Below are positions 52,235 through 63,930 of a stretch of DNA of 64,000 nucleotides, piece by piece. The DNA lies in assembly GCF_000254135.1 (NCBI RefSeq), contig NZ_AINS01000009.1:21203-85202 (forward strand), in the 5' to 3' direction. Source of the DNA: Campylobacter coli LMG 9860. Lineage in GTDB: Bacteria > Campylobacterota > Campylobacteria > Campylobacterales > Campylobacteraceae. Position numbers and translations under genes: made by a program. A model generated the notes under the pieces. That model searched no databases, was not told the DNA's origin, and was given only the letters and a program-made list of their open reading frames with translations. Position 1 is the first letter of the stretch; every line of letters starts with the position of its first letter.

Positions 52235-53071
52235 ATGCAAATCATGCTTTGTGCTATTTCAAATATAGCCAGTGGAAATTGTTCTGAAGATTGCAAATAC
52301 TGCACCCAAAGCGCTCATGTAAAAACAGATATTCAAAAATATCGTCGTAAAGAACTTTCACAAATCGTTTTAGAAGCAAAAATGGCAAAGAAAAATGAAG
52401 CCTTGGGTTTTTGTTTGGTTACAGCAGGACTTGGGCTTGATGATGAAAAGCTTGAGTATGTTTGTGAGGCTGCTAAGGCTGTGCAAAAAGAAGTGCCTAA
52501 TTTGCTTTTAATTGCCTGTAATGGTATGGCAAGCGTGGAACAACTCAAAGAACTTAAAAAAGCAGGAATTTTTTCTTATAATCACAATCTTGAAACTTCT
52601 AAGGAATTTTTTCCACAAATTTGCACCACTCATACTTGGGAAAGTAGATTTCAAACCAATTTAAACGCTAAAGAAGCAGGACTTATGCTTTGTTGTGGTG
52701 GAATTTATGGTATGGGTGAGAGTGAAGAAGATAGACTAAGTTTTAGAAAATCTTTGCAAGAATTACAGCCTTTTTCAACGCCTATTAATTTTTTTATAGC
52801 CAATGAAAATTTAAAACTACAAGTTCCAAAATTAAGTGCTGATGAGGCTTTAAAAATTATAAGTGATACTAAAGAAGCTTTGCCTAATACTGTGGTTATG
52901 GTAGCAGGAGGTCGTGAGGTGGTATTGCAAGAAAGACAATATGAAATTTTTAAAGCAGGTGCAGGTGCTATTGTAATAGGAGATTATCTTACTACAAAAG
53001 GTGAAGAACCAAGTCGTGATATAGTAAAACTTAAAGAAATGGGATTTACTTTTGCATCCGAGTGTCATTGA
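52235..53071 (+). CDS. bioB: Biotin synthase
   Basis: A 278-residue radical SAM enzyme that inserts sulfur into dethiobiotin. The cluster motif CxxxCxxC is visible as CSEDCKYC near the N-terminus (about residues 17-24). It is shorter than E. coli BioB (346), as in other Campylobacter. Translation is probably coupled to topA; the 3' end overlaps the next gene by 20 bases. Confidence 0.93.
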   Translation: MQIMLCAISNIASGNCSEDCKYCTQSAHVKTDIQKYRRKELSQIVLEAKMAKKNEALGFCLVTAGLGLDDEKLEYVCEAAKAVQKEVPNLLLIACNGMASVEQLKELKKAGIFSYNHNLETSKEFFPQICTTHTWESRFQTNLNAKEAGLMLCCGGIYGMGESEEDRLSFRKSLQELQPFSTPINFFIANENLKLQVPKLSADEALKIISDTKEALPNTVVMVAGGREVVLQERQYEIFKAGAGAIVIGDYLTTKGEEPSRDIVKLKEMGFTFASECH

Positions 53072-54227
53072 TTCACAGGGTTTAATTGATCTACAAATTC
53101 TTATTGTTATAGCTTTATGTTTACTATTTTCTCCACATATAGCTAAAATTTTGCGCTTACCGATTTCAGCTACTGAAATCATTTTGGGCGCACTTATGGC
53201 GTATTTTGGTTTTATAGGTAAGAGTGAAAATTTTACTATTTTAGCTAATGTGGGTTTTTATTATCTTATGTTTATAGCGGGTATGGAAGTCAATTTGCGC
53301 GCTTTTTTTAATATGGATAAAGAAATTGCCAAAAAAAGCTTTTTTTATATCATATTGCTTTATTCTTTTTCATCGGCTATAGTATGGGTTTTTGAACTTT
53401 CTTTCGTGTTTGTTTTGATTATTCCGGTTATGAGCGTGGGGCTCTTATCCTTGCTTTATAAGGACTTTGGTAAAGAGTGTTACTGGCTTAATACAGCTAT
53501 GATAGTAGCAACATTAGCTGAGGTTGTTTCCATAGTGCTTTTAACCATAGCTGGAGCTTTTTTACGCGAGGGGACAAATATTATCGATGTAGTACAAAGC
53601 ATTTTATATCTTAATATATTTTTAGGGCTTTGTTTGCTTGGTTTTAAAGTTTTAGGTGTGCTTTTTTGGTGGTATCCCCAACTTAAAGTCGTGCTGATGC
53701 CTTGGGAAGATAAAAATGAAAAAGATATAAGATTTTGTATGGCAATTTTTATTTTGATTATCGTGGCTATGATTATTACAAAGCTTGAAATCGTTTTAGG
53801 CTCTTTTATTGCAGGTTCTTTTATCGCAACTTTTTTTGACCATAAAAAGGATTTAGAGCATAAACTTTCTAGTTTTGGGCATGGTTTTTTAATTCCGATT
53901 TTTTTTATCCATATAGGAACTACTTTCGATCTTAAAATGATTTTAGAATATGAAATCGTATTTGATGCTATTTTGCTGATGTTTGTGATGGTAGGTTTGA
54001 GAATTTTGTGTGCCAGTGTTTTTTGGAAAAAAATTGGCTTTCAAAATATGGTTTTATTTGGACTGAGTCACTCTATGCCTTTGACTCTTCTTATCGCTAC
54101 TGCTACGCTAGGATATTCAGGAAAAGTTATCAGCGAAGAACTTTATTCGGCGCTAATTTTAACAGCTTTATTTGAAGCTATTGTTGTGATGAGTGCGATT
54201 AAATTTATTTCAAATATTAAAAAGTAA
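53052..54227 (+). CDS. CPA2-family cation:proton antiporter
   Basis: A 391-residue inner-membrane protein with about eleven to twelve spans, of the Kef/NapA-like CPA2 group: ILRLPISATEIILGALMAYFG matches the family N-terminal region (seen here as ISATEIILGAL), with FFIHIGTTFDLKMIL and GLSHSMPLTLLIATA later. No C-terminal TrkA-N domain is present. The assigned start is TTG at 53052, inside bioB; a later start cannot be excluded. K+ or Na+/H+ exchange is inferred from the family. Confidence 0.8.
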   Translation: MHPSVIDSQGLIDLQILIVIALCLLFSPHIAKILRLPISATEIILGALMAYFGFIGKSENFTILANVGFYYLMFIAGMEVNLRAFFNMDKEIAKKSFFYIILLYSFSSAIVWVFELSFVFVLIIPVMSVGLLSLLYKDFGKECYWLNTAMIVATLAEVVSIVLLTIAGAFLREGTNIIDVVQSILYLNIFLGLCLLGFKVLGVLFWWYPQLKVVLMPWEDKNEKDIRFCMAIFILIIVAMIITKLEIVLGSFIAGSFIATFFDHKKDLEHKLSSFGHGFLIPIFFIHIGTTFDLKMILEYEIVFDAILLMFVMVGLRILCASVFWKKIGFQNMVLFGLSHSMPLTLLIATATLGYSGKVISEELYSALILTALFEAIVVMSAIKFISNIKK

Positions 54228-54252
54228 TCTAAATAACACAGGTTACTTTTTT
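54219..54252 (+). terminator. Terminator after the CPA2 antiporter gene
   Basis: AAAAAGTAA and TTACTTTTT pair over 9 bp with a 15-base loop; the 5' arm contains the gene's stop codon and the 3' arm ends in TTTTTT. Confidence 0.75.
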
Positions 54253-54356
54253 ACTCAAAAAGGTTAATGAATTTTAAAATTATTGACAATGAAAAAGTTG
54301 AAAATCGCCTTTTTTAGCTAGAATTACTAAAAGTAAAGATTAAAAAAGGAGCAAAA

Positions 54357-55625
54357 ATGTCAAATTCTGTTACTGTAACTGACAATAGAAATGGTAAAAG
54401 CTACGAATTCCCTATATATGATGGTACTACTGGTCCAAGTGTTGTGGATATGGGGAGTTTTTATAAACAAACAGGAATGTTTGCTTATGATGAAGGTTTA
54501 ACTTCTACAGCTACTTGTAAATCAAAAATTACTTATATTGATGGTGAAGAGGGTGTTTTAATGCACCGTGGCTATCCTATAGAATGGCTTGCTGAAAATA
54601 AACTTTTTTTAGATGTAGTGCATCTTTTACTCTATAAAGAACTTCCAAGCAATGAAAGACTTGAAGCATTTAGATATGAGCTTAAAAAACGCTCTTATAT
54701 ACATGAGGGTATGCATCGTCTTTTTGATTCTTTCCCTGATAATGCTCACCCTATGGCCGTTTTACAAGGCGCTGTTTCATCTCTTAGTGCTTTTTATCCT
54801 GATCATTTAAATATGAATGTTAGAGAAGAGTACATGGAAATGGCTGCTAGAGTTGTAGCAAAAATTCCTACTATAGTAGCCGCTGCTTATCGTTATAAAA
54901 ATGGTTTTCCTATGGCTTATCCTAATTTAGATCGTGGATTTACTGAGAACTTTTTATATATGTTAAGAACCTATCCTTATGATCATGTTGAGCTTAAACC
55001 TATAGAAGTAAAAGCACTCGATACTGTATTTATGCTTCATGCAGATCATGAACAAAATGCTTCTACTTCTACTGTTCGTGCCGTAGGTTCTACTCATGCG
55101 CATCCTTATGCATGTATTTCAGCAGGTATTGGAGCGCTTTGGGGTCATGCTCATGGAGGTGCAAATGAAGGCGTTATTAGAATGCTTGAGGAAATAGCTA
55201 CTGTTGATAGGGTGGATGAATTTATAAAAAGAGCAAAAGATAAAAATGACCCATTCCGCTTGATGGGCTTTGGGCATAGGGTTTATAAAAATTTTGATCC
55301 GCGTGCAAAAGTACTTAAAAAGCTTCGTGATCAATTAATCGATGAGTTAGGTATTGATACGAATTTGATTAAGGTGGCAACTCGTATAGAAGAGATTGCC
55401 TTGCAAGATGATTATTTTGTACAAAGAAATCTTTATCCAAATGTAGATTTTCATAGCGGCTTAATTTTAAAAGCTCTAGGAATTCCAAATGAAATGTTTG
55501 CAACGCTTTTCGTGATCGGACGTACACCAGGCTGGATAGCACAATGGATAGAGCAAAAAGAGCAAGAAACACTAAAAATTGTTCGTCCAAGACAGCTTTA
55601 CCTTGGAGAAACCAGTAAAATTTAA
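54357..55625 (+). CDS. gltA: Citrate synthase
   Basis: A 422-residue type II citrate synthase of the TCA cycle. Catalytic residues are visible in the oxaloacetate-binding HADHEQNASTSTVRAVGS, in MGFGHRVYKNFDPRAK and in the Asp of VDFHSGLILKALG. A strong AAAGGAG site precedes the ATG. It is probably monocistronic, with a hairpin just after its stop. Confidence 0.97.
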   Translation: MSNSVTVTDNRNGKSYEFPIYDGTTGPSVVDMGSFYKQTGMFAYDEGLTSTATCKSKITYIDGEEGVLMHRGYPIEWLAENKLFLDVVHLLLYKELPSNERLEAFRYELKKRSYIHEGMHRLFDSFPDNAHPMAVLQGAVSSLSAFYPDHLNMNVREEYMEMAARVVAKIPTIVAAAYRYKNGFPMAYPNLDRGFTENFLYMLRTYPYDHVELKPIEVKALDTVFMLHADHEQNASTSTVRAVGSTHAHPYACISAGIGALWGHAHGGANEGVIRMLEEIATVDRVDEFIKRAKDKNDPFRLMGFGHRVYKNFDPRAKVLKKLRDQLIDELGIDTNLIKVATRIEEIALQDDYFVQRNLYPNVDFHSGLILKALGIPNEMFATLFVIGRTPGWIAQWIEQKEQETLKIVRPRQLYLGETSKI

Positions 55626-55629
55626 ATGA

Positions 55630-55656
55630 TTGTGTGAAATTAACTTTTTCACACAA
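55630..55656 (+). terminator. Probable terminator after gltA
   Basis: TTGTGTGAAA and TTTCACACAA form a perfect 10-bp stem with a 7-base loop, five bases after the gltA stop. The T-run sits in the loop and 3' arm rather than after it. Confidence 0.6.
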
Positions 55657-55698
55657 ACTTCTTATATAATTTCAAAAGAATATTTTGAAAGTCTTACA

Positions 55699-56463
55699 AT
55701 GTTTAAACTCGATAATTTACTAAAAACCGCCATAGATGCCAGTAATGAAGCCTCTAAAGCTATTTTAAAAGAAAGAAAAAACCTACAAATTTGGCAAAAA
55801 CAAGATCAAAGCCCCTTAACATCAGCCGATCTTGCTTCAAATGAAATTTTAAACGATATTTTAGGAAAAACAGATATTAAAATTTTATCTGAAGAAGGTT
55901 TGCTAAGTCAGGAAGAAAGTAAAAATTTGCAAAGTTATTGGCTTATTGATCCGCTTGATGGTACAAGTGGGTTCTTAAAAGGTAGTGATGAATTTTGCAT
56001 TATGATCAGTTTGATTCATGAAGATAGACCTATTTTAGCTCTTATAAAAAATCCTTCAAAAGGCGATATTTTTTACGCTCATCAAAATACTAGAGTTTAT
56101 AAAAATGATAAAATTTTAGATATAAGCGAACAAGATTTTATAGACAATCAATCTAAAGCTCTTTTAAGTGTTAATCATCTTAGTAAAGAGGATGAAAATT
56201 TTGCTAAAAAACACAATTTGACGCCTATTAACATAGGATCAGGGCTTAAATTTTGTGCTATTTTGGAAGGTAGAGCAGGGGTTTATAAGCGTTTTGAGAA
56301 GTTAAATAGTTGGGATATTGCAGCTGGAGATTTTTTAGTCAATCAAAAGGGTGGTTTTATGGGAACCTTTTCTAAGGAAATGATTTTATATTCCCCTTTA
56401 AATTATAAGTGCGAGCCTTTTATTTGTGTTTCTAAAAAAAGTTTTTTAAATATATATACATAA
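55699..56463 (+). CDS. cysQ: 3'(2'),5'-bisphosphate nucleotidase CysQ family
   Basis: A 254-residue inositol-monophosphatase-fold enzyme that removes PAP, a by-product of sulfate assimilation. Metal-binding motifs: ILSEEGLL, WLIDPLDGTSGFLKG and NSWDIAAGDFLV. The ATG at 55699 (MFKLDNLLKTAID) is chosen rather than upstream in-frame codons that lie in the gltA terminator region. Substrate assignment to PAP is by subfamily resemblance. Confidence 0.85.
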   Translation: MFKLDNLLKTAIDASNEASKAILKERKNLQIWQKQDQSPLTSADLASNEILNDILGKTDIKILSEEGLLSQEESKNLQSYWLIDPLDGTSGFLKGSDEFCIMISLIHEDRPILALIKNPSKGDIFYAHQNTRVYKNDKILDISEQDFIDNQSKALLSVNHLSKEDENFAKKHNLTPINIGSGLKFCAILEGRAGVYKRFEKLNSWDIAAGDFLVNQKGGFMGTFSKEMILYSPLNYKCEPFICVSKKSFLNIYT

Positions 56464-56499
56464 AAACAGCATATAATTTTAAAATCTTAAAGGATAAAA

Positions 56500-57261
56500 A
56501 TGAAAATTTTTCTTATTTTATTTATGAGTATTTTGTTAAATTCTAGTCTTTTTGCAAATAATTTTTCGCAAAAAAAAATCATTAAACTAGAACAGCAAGA
56601 AAGTTTTGAAATCATAGATCTTCAACAAAATGTTGAAAAACAAAACTTAGATCAGCAAAAAGGGATTTTTGATAGCTCTAGTTTGATGAGTAAGAAAGAA
56701 AGCATTCGTAAAGATAATGATGTTGATTTTGCTATAGCTATGAGTTTTAGGCAAAATTTTGGCTATGCTTTGGATGGTTTTAACATAAGTGCTAAAGAAT
56801 TTTCTACTCTTTTTGCTAAAAATTTAGTGGATAATTTAAGATTAAATTTTGTAAATTCAGCTGCAAACGGTGTTTATCAAGATTTAAGAACTTTAGCTCG
56901 TTTTAGTCCTAAAGACTCTAAATTGCTTAATGTATCTCCTTTTTTAAAAAAAGAAAAAGACAAAAGTCAAATTTATGCCAAATTTACAGACTATCTTGTG
57001 GTGGTAAATTTAGATGATTTTTATGTAAATATCACAAATTATTTTGTTGCAATAACCAAAAATGCAGTAGCTAATATTAACTTCAAAGTTGTTTCTACAA
57101 GTAATGGTAAAATACTCACATCAAAAAATGTAAGATTAAATTTTGCACTTCATGCACAAGATCCTAGGGTAAATTATCAAGAACTTGTAAATCAAATGCC
57201 AAATATGCTTGCTGAAGTTATAAACAAAGAGTTAGAAAAATTAAATTTAACAGTGCAATAA
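56500..57261 (+). CDS. Exported protein of unknown function
   Basis: A 253-residue protein with a signal peptide (about residues 1-20, LILFMSILLNSSLFANN). The mature part is rich in Asn, Lys and Gln near its start (about residues 25-65) and then shows alternating beta-type segments. There is no cysteine after the signal, so it is not a lipoprotein. No glycosylation sequon with an acidic -2 residue was seen. AAAGGATAAAA precedes the ATG; it follows cysQ after 36 bases and may share its transcript. I cannot assign a family. Confidence 0.75.
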   Translation: MKIFLILFMSILLNSSLFANNFSQKKIIKLEQQESFEIIDLQQNVEKQNLDQQKGIFDSSSLMSKKESIRKDNDVDFAIAMSFRQNFGYALDGFNISAKEFSTLFAKNLVDNLRLNFVNSAANGVYQDLRTLARFSPKDSKLLNVSPFLKKEKDKSQIYAKFTDYLVVVNLDDFYVNITNYFVAITKNAVANINFKVVSTSNGKILTSKNVRLNFALHAQDPRVNYQELVNQMPNMLAEVINKELEKLNLTVQ

Positions 57262-57265
57262 AAAT

Positions 57266-57439
57266 TTAATCGTTGATTTGCCTAATGCGATCTTGTAGCT
57301 CTTCTATGCTTAAAAATTCTTGTCTTAATTCCTTTGCGATTTCATGCGCGGTTATAGGATCAAGACTTGATAAAATTCTTTTAAGCTCGTAAGTGATTTG
57401 CCATTTAGTCATTTCTTCTAGGTTGATATTTATTTGCAT
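57266..57439 (-). CDS. 57-residue hypothetical protein
   Basis: A small ORF on the minus strand with AAGGATAATTC before the ATG. The product starts MQININ, then LEEMTKWQITYELKRILSSL, and ends EELQDRIRQIND: acidic, helical, with no membrane segment or motif. Its stop lies four bases from that of the convergent exported protein. In the C. jejuni type strain, as I recall, the autotransporter genes capA/capB occupy the interval next to murB; here only this small gene is present. Confidence 0.6.
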   Translation of the reverse strand: MQININLEEMTKWQITYELKRILSSLDPITAHEIAKELRQEFLSIEELQDRIRQIND

Positions 57440-57547
57440 GAATTATCCTTTTATCGTAAGAAAAAATTGTCTGATTGTAGCGTGAATTTGATTAAAAAAT
57501 GCTATCTTTTTAAAAACATATATTAAAGAAAGAAGTAGAAATTTAAT

Positions 57548-58324
57548 TTAAATGATAATCACTTCTTCTTCTAATTTTATGCCAAATTCCTCAAAAACCT
57601 TTTTTTTGGCAAGTTCGATAAGAAAAATAGCATCATCAAAACTTGCATTTTTTTTATTGATCAAAAAATTTGCATGCTTGACGCTTAACATCGCATCTCC
57701 TTTGCTAAAGCCTTTAAGTCCTACAGCCTCAATGAGTCTTCCTGCAAAATCTCCTTTTGGATTTTTAAAGATAGAGCCAAAGCTTGCTCCGCTAGGTTGA
57801 TTGTTTCTTGCATTTTTTAAATTCTCATCTTTTATCTTATCAAAACCAAAACCGAGTTTAAATTCAGCCCAAAAAAAAGGCATATTTAAAGGGCAAAAGC
57901 GGTAACTAAAATCAATATTTTCGCGTAAAATTTCACCTTTTGAAGTGGCAATTTTGACTAAATTCTGACTGATGCACTCATCTTTAAGCCCTGCATTCAT
58001 TTTTAAAAGTCCACCAAGCGTACCAGGAATTTTGCTAAGGTATTCAAAACCATAAAGATTATTTTCTTTGGAAAAACGATACATTTGACTTGCTTTTGTC
58101 TTACAACCTATGCGAAGATGTAAAAAGTCTTTATTTTGCTCTAAAATTTCAATAAAATTAAAATTATCGCTTAAAATTCCTATATTTTTAGGCTTAGGGC
58201 TTATAAGGAGATTGTTCGCACCGCCTATTAAAAAGCCATCAAATTCGCGAATTTGTTCTAAAACTTCGACCTCAAATTCGCCTCCAATCTTTACAGATGA
58301 ATATTTCTTAAAATCGATAATCAT
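57548..58324 (-). CDS. murB: UDP-N-acetylenolpyruvoylglucosamine reductase MurB
   Basis: A 258-residue flavoenzyme that makes UDP-MurNAc for peptidoglycan. FAD-binding segments LIGGANNLLISP and GFEYLSKIPGTLGG are visible, and the serine-containing GASFGSIFKNP carries the catalytic proton donor. The length fits the short epsilonproteobacterial form. It overlaps fliQ by 4 bases in an mqnD-fliQ-murB operon. Confidence 0.93.
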   Translation of the reverse strand: MIIDFKKYSSVKIGGEFEVEVLEQIREFDGFLIGGANNLLISPKPKNIGILSDNFNFIEILEQNKDFLHLRIGCKTKASQMYRFSKENNLYGFEYLSKIPGTLGGLLKMNAGLKDECISQNLVKIATSKGEILRENIDFSYRFCPLNMPFFWAEFKLGFGFDKIKDENLKNARNNQPSGASFGSIFKNPKGDFAGRLIEAVGLKGFSKGDAMLSVKHANFLINKKNASFDDAIFLIELAKKKVFEEFGIKLEEEVIII

Positions 58325-58590
58325 TTGATAAAAGTTGGAATTTGATTTAAAATATTTTCGGTAAAATCAATCATTGTCGTAGTCATCCAAGGCATTAAAA
58401 AGATGATGACTATTACTACTAAGATGATTTTAGGCACAAAAGAAAGCGTCATTTCATTAATCTGTGTTGTAGCCTGAAAGATACTGATAATAAGCCCCGC
58501 GATAAGCCCCGCTAAAAGCATGGGCAAAGAAAGCAAAAGTGTGATTTTAAAGGTTTGCACTCCAAGAGCAACCAAGGTGCTTTCATCCAT
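58321..58590 (-). CDS. fliQ: Flagellar export apparatus protein FliQ
   Basis: An 89-residue inner-membrane protein with two helices (about residues 12-38 and 48-75), part of the FliPQR export gate. The typical FQATTQINEMTLSFVPKI segment is present. It lies between a menaquinone gene and a cell-wall gene, isolated from other flagellar genes, which is normal for Campylobacter. Confidence 0.95.
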   Translation of the reverse strand: MDESTLVALGVQTFKITLLLSLPMLLAGLIAGLIISIFQATTQINEMTLSFVPKIILVVIVIIFLMPWMTTTMIDFTENILNQIPTFIK

Positions 58591-58601
58591 TTTAATCCTT
58601 T

Positions 58602-59465
58602 TTAAGAATTTCTAAATTCTTCATACTCGCTCGGGATAAGATAATCCTTAGCATGTATGATTTTATCATAAAATTTATAATCATATCCCAGTTTAAAAAG
58701 CACATCCACTGCTTTAAATTGCGTTTCGCTCATGCAAATGGAGTTTTTATTGGCATATAAATTCAAATAAGTATCAAGTTTTTCCTCATTAACGCGGATT
58801 AAATTTCTTTCCATTAGCATAGGGGCCAAAATGCGGCGATTAGAATTTGCTATTTTTACAGCATTTGTAAGATCTCTTTCTATCTTGATAGCATCGCTAA
58901 GCGGCAAAGAGCGACGCAAAGCCATTCCACCCAAAGGTAGAGGTAAATTTTCTTGTGCAAGTTCTAGCCATATATTCCAAATTTCAGCTTCCACACAAAG
59001 ACTACTGTCAAATTCTAAAATGCTTTCATGGATTAAAACCCCTGCATCCACTTCGCCGCTTAAAACTGCATTTTCAATTTCTAAGAAATTTTTATAAATG
59101 ATTCTAGCTTCTGGATATTTCATACGAAAAATTAGAGCGTTGGTAGTGTTTGCGCCACTTAATGCAACTTTAAAATTTCTTTTTAAATGTGTATTTTGTT
59201 TTTTGATAAGTTTTGGCCCATAACCCTCACCAAAACTTACTGCGGTGCGCAAAAGAGCGTATTCTTTAGTAATTAAAGGATAAAGTCCAAACGAGATCGC
59301 TGTAGCATCAAATTCATTTTTTAAGGCTAAATCATTTAAAGTTTGTATATCTAAAGCCGTATTTTTATAGTCAAAATCATTCCCTATCCATCCTAGTTTA
59401 ATTGCCATATACATAAAAATATCATCCGCATCGGGTGAATGTGCGATTGTAATTGTTTTTTTCAT
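58602..59465 (-). CDS. mqnD: 1,4-Dihydroxy-6-naphthoate synthase MqnD
   Basis: A 287-residue protein of the MqnA/MqnD periplasmic-binding-like fold, acting late in the futalosine route to menaquinone. The N-terminal SPDADDIFMYMAI and central GPKLIKKQ and HESILEFD with its catalytic His match MqnD rather than MqnA. First gene of the operon with fliQ and murB. Campylobacter relies on this pathway, having no classical men genes. Confidence 0.88.
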   Translation of the reverse strand: MKKTITIAHSPDADDIFMYMAIKLGWIGNDFDYKNTALDIQTLNDLALKNEFDATAISFGLYPLITKEYALLRTAVSFGEGYGPKLIKKQNTHLKRNFKVALSGANTTNALIFRMKYPEARIIYKNFLEIENAVLSGEVDAGVLIHESILEFDSSLCVEAEIWNIWLELAQENLPLPLGGMALRRSLPLSDAIKIERDLTNAVKIANSNRRILAPMLMERNLIRVNEEKLDTYLNLYANKNSICMSETQFKAVDVLFKLGYDYKFYDKIIHAKDYLIPSEYEEFRNS

Positions 59466-59574
59466 AGCTTTCCTAATTTTTAATGAAATAATTTTTATTC
59501 TATCAAAATAAACTATTATTTAATTTTATTTTGTTAAAATTCTAGCTAAAAATTTGCAATTTTTAAGGAAAATA

Positions 59575-62108
<2,534 letters not shown>

Positions 62109-62119
<11 letters not shown>

Positions 62120-62771
62120 AATTTTGGCAATATTTTTTATTTTTACCTCTCTTTTATATGCTGATGAAAATCCTTTCAAGACAGATCAAAATATAACCTT
62201 GGTTGCTCCACCTGAATTTCAAAAAGAGGAAGTTAAATTTAATTCTAGTGCAAGAATTTTAAAAAGCATCACTTTTAATTATATCAATTTAGACGGAAGT
62301 GAAGATAAGATCGATTTAGATGTCAATAAAAGTATTGATTGGCACGATACTTATACTCTTGTGCGTACTAAGAGCCCAGATCCTTCAAAAGTTTTTGATG
62401 TTTCAGTAACCATACCTGAACGTAATGATTCTAAAAAAGAATCCAATGGTACAGCAAATATAGAAATACCGCTACAAGTTGATAAAATTTATGATTTTAT
62501 ATCTTATGCAGTGTATAAAAATAAAATCAAACTCAATACTAGTGATGAGCTTATTAGTGATTTTTCCATAGGTAATCCTAGTAAAATTGTAGTGGATTTT
62601 AAATCAGATCTAGTAAATCCTACTAAAAACATACGCATTAGTAATTCTCTTTTTAAGCGTATAGATTTTGGCTCTCATAAGGGGTATTATAGACTTGTGA
62701 TATATTTGGATGGAAATTATAATTACAATATCCAAAAAGATGCTACAGGATATATGATCAATCTATTGTGA
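62109..62771 (+). CDS. cgpA: Periplasmic AMIN-like glycoprotein, CgpA-like
   Basis: A 220-residue exported protein with a signal peptide (about residues 1-18, ending LLYADE). The C-terminal part has the AMIN-domain pattern (SKIVVDFKSDL, RIDFGSHKGYYRLVIYLD), seen in proteins that bind peptidoglycan or localise to envelope machinery. Four bacterial N-glycosylation sequons (D/E-x-N-x-S/T) are visible: DQNIT (Asn28), DVNKS, ERNDS and ESNGT. The gene overlaps the ftsB-like gene by 11 bases and the ligase by one, forming one operon. The name rests on context and sequons that match the known Campylobacter glycoprotein. Confidence 0.85.
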
Positions 62772-63610
62772 TGAGAATTTTTGTTTTTTTATGGTGTGTT
62801 AGTTTTGCTTTTGCTAGCGATATTTTACTTTTAAGCAAGATAAGTGAACAAGAAATTCAAAATAAGAATTTTAATGGCTATTTAATGAGTGAAAAGCTTG
62901 ATGGAGTCAGAGGAATTTGGGAAGCGGGAAAATTTAAAACCCGCCAAGATAATCCAATTTATACTCCTTCTTATTTTACTTATAATTTTCCTAGCTTTAA
63001 GCTTGATGGGGAGCTTTGGATAGCTAGGGCTAAATTTGATGAGGTGTCAGCTTTAATTCGTGGCGATAATCTAGACTCAAGCCTTTGGAAAAGTGTTACT
63101 TATAATGTTTTTGATGTACCCAATGCTTGTGAAGAATTTAAACTCACTTCTTGTACTTTAAGCAACCGCCTTAAGGTTTTAGAGCAGTATTTGCAACAAA
63201 ATCCCAATCCTTATATAAAAATCATAAAGCAAATTCCTATAAAAGATCAAGAGCATTTAAAAGAATTTTATAAAGATATTGTCTTAAATAAGGGCGAAGG
63301 TGTAGTTATACGCAAGGATCTTGCTCCTTATGAAAAAGGCAGAAGTAAAAACGCTTTTAAATTAAAACCTTATGAAGATGCTGAATGTAAAGTCATAGGT
63401 TATACTGAAGGTAAGGGTAAATTCCAAGGTAAAATCGGCGCTTTACTCTGTCAAATGCCAAATGATAGGGTGATTAGAATAGGCAGTGGTTTAAAAGATA
63501 AAGATAGGGAAAATCCACCTAAAATAGGCTCTATTGTTACTTATAAATTTAATGGGTTGACTAAAAATTCCTTACCGCGTTTTCCAGTTTTTTTACGCAT
63601 AAGGGATTAA
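62771..63610 (+). CDS. Exported ATP-dependent DNA ligase
   Basis: A 279-residue ATP-dependent DNA ligase with an N-terminal signal peptide (about residues 1-16, VFLWCVSFAFASD). Motif I with the nucleotidyl lysine is SEKLDGVRG; other motifs include LDGELWIAR, EGVVIRKD and NAFKLKPYED, followed by an OB-fold domain to the C-terminus. It matches the minimal periplasmic ligase type found in naturally competent Gram-negatives, where a role in repairing incoming DNA has been proposed. The ATG at 62771 overlaps the cgpA stop (TGATG); a GTG one codon earlier is possible. Confidence 0.88.
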   Translation: MRIFVFLWCVSFAFASDILLLSKISEQEIQNKNFNGYLMSEKLDGVRGIWEAGKFKTRQDNPIYTPSYFTYNFPSFKLDGELWIARAKFDEVSALIRGDNLDSSLWKSVTYNVFDVPNACEEFKLTSCTLSNRLKVLEQYLQQNPNPYIKIIKQIPIKDQEHLKEFYKDIVLNKGEGVVIRKDLAPYEKGRSKNAFKLKPYEDAECKVIGYTEGKGKFQGKIGALLCQMPNDRVIRIGSGLKDKDRENPPKIGSIVTYKFNGLTKNSLPRFPVFLRIRD

Positions 63611-63615
63611 AATTC

Positions 63616-63644
63616 TTGACTTTGTTTTCTTTTTCTGATATAAT
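63616..63644 (+). promoter_or_regulatory. Promoter of the tRNA cluster
   Basis: TTGACT, 17 bases, TATAAT with an extended TG upstream of the -10: a near-consensus promoter 12 bases before tRNA-Pro. Confidence 0.9.
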
Positions 63645-63656
63645 ACCTACTTTTTT

Positions 63657-63734
63657 CGGGGTGTAGCGCAGTCTGGTTAGCGCACTTGGTTTGGGACCAA
63701 GGGGCCGAAGGTTCGAATCCTTTCACCCCGACCA
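63657..63734 (+). tRNA. tRNA-Pro (TGG)
   Basis: Acceptor CGGGGTG/CACCCCG, anticodon stem CTTGG/CCAAG around TTTGGGA (anticodon TGG), T-loop GTTCGAATC, encoded CCA. Confidence 0.97.
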
Positions 63735-63757
63735 TTTTTTATAAATTTATACAAAAT

Positions 63758-63835
63758 GGTGAGTGTAGCTCAGTCGGTTAGAGCATCAGATTGTGGTCCT
63801 GAGGGTCGTGGGTTCAATTCCCATCACTCACCCCA
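63758..63835 (+). tRNA. tRNA-His (GTG)
   Basis: Acceptor GTGAGTG/CACTCAC with discriminator C and the extra G at -1 (63758) that marks tRNA-His; anticodon loop TTGTGGT; encoded CCA. Confidence 0.97.
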
Positions 63836-63839
63836 CTAA

Positions 63840-63916
63840 GCGTTCGTAGCTCAACTGGATAGAGCAACAGACTTCGGATCTGTAGGTTATGGGTTCAATT
63901 CCTATCGGGCGCACCA
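63840..63916 (+). tRNA. tRNA-Arg (TCG)
   Basis: Acceptor GCGTTCG/CGGGCGC with two G-T pairs, anticodon stem CAGA/TCTG around CTTCGGA (anticodon TCG), encoded CCA. Four bases after tRNA-His. Confidence 0.96.
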
Positions 63917-63930
63917 CCAAATTTTTATAT

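Noticed and set aside
59466..59574. A LexA-type SOS box before recA
   Set aside because: No CTG-N10-CAG or GAAC-type dyad was seen, and the genus has no LexA.
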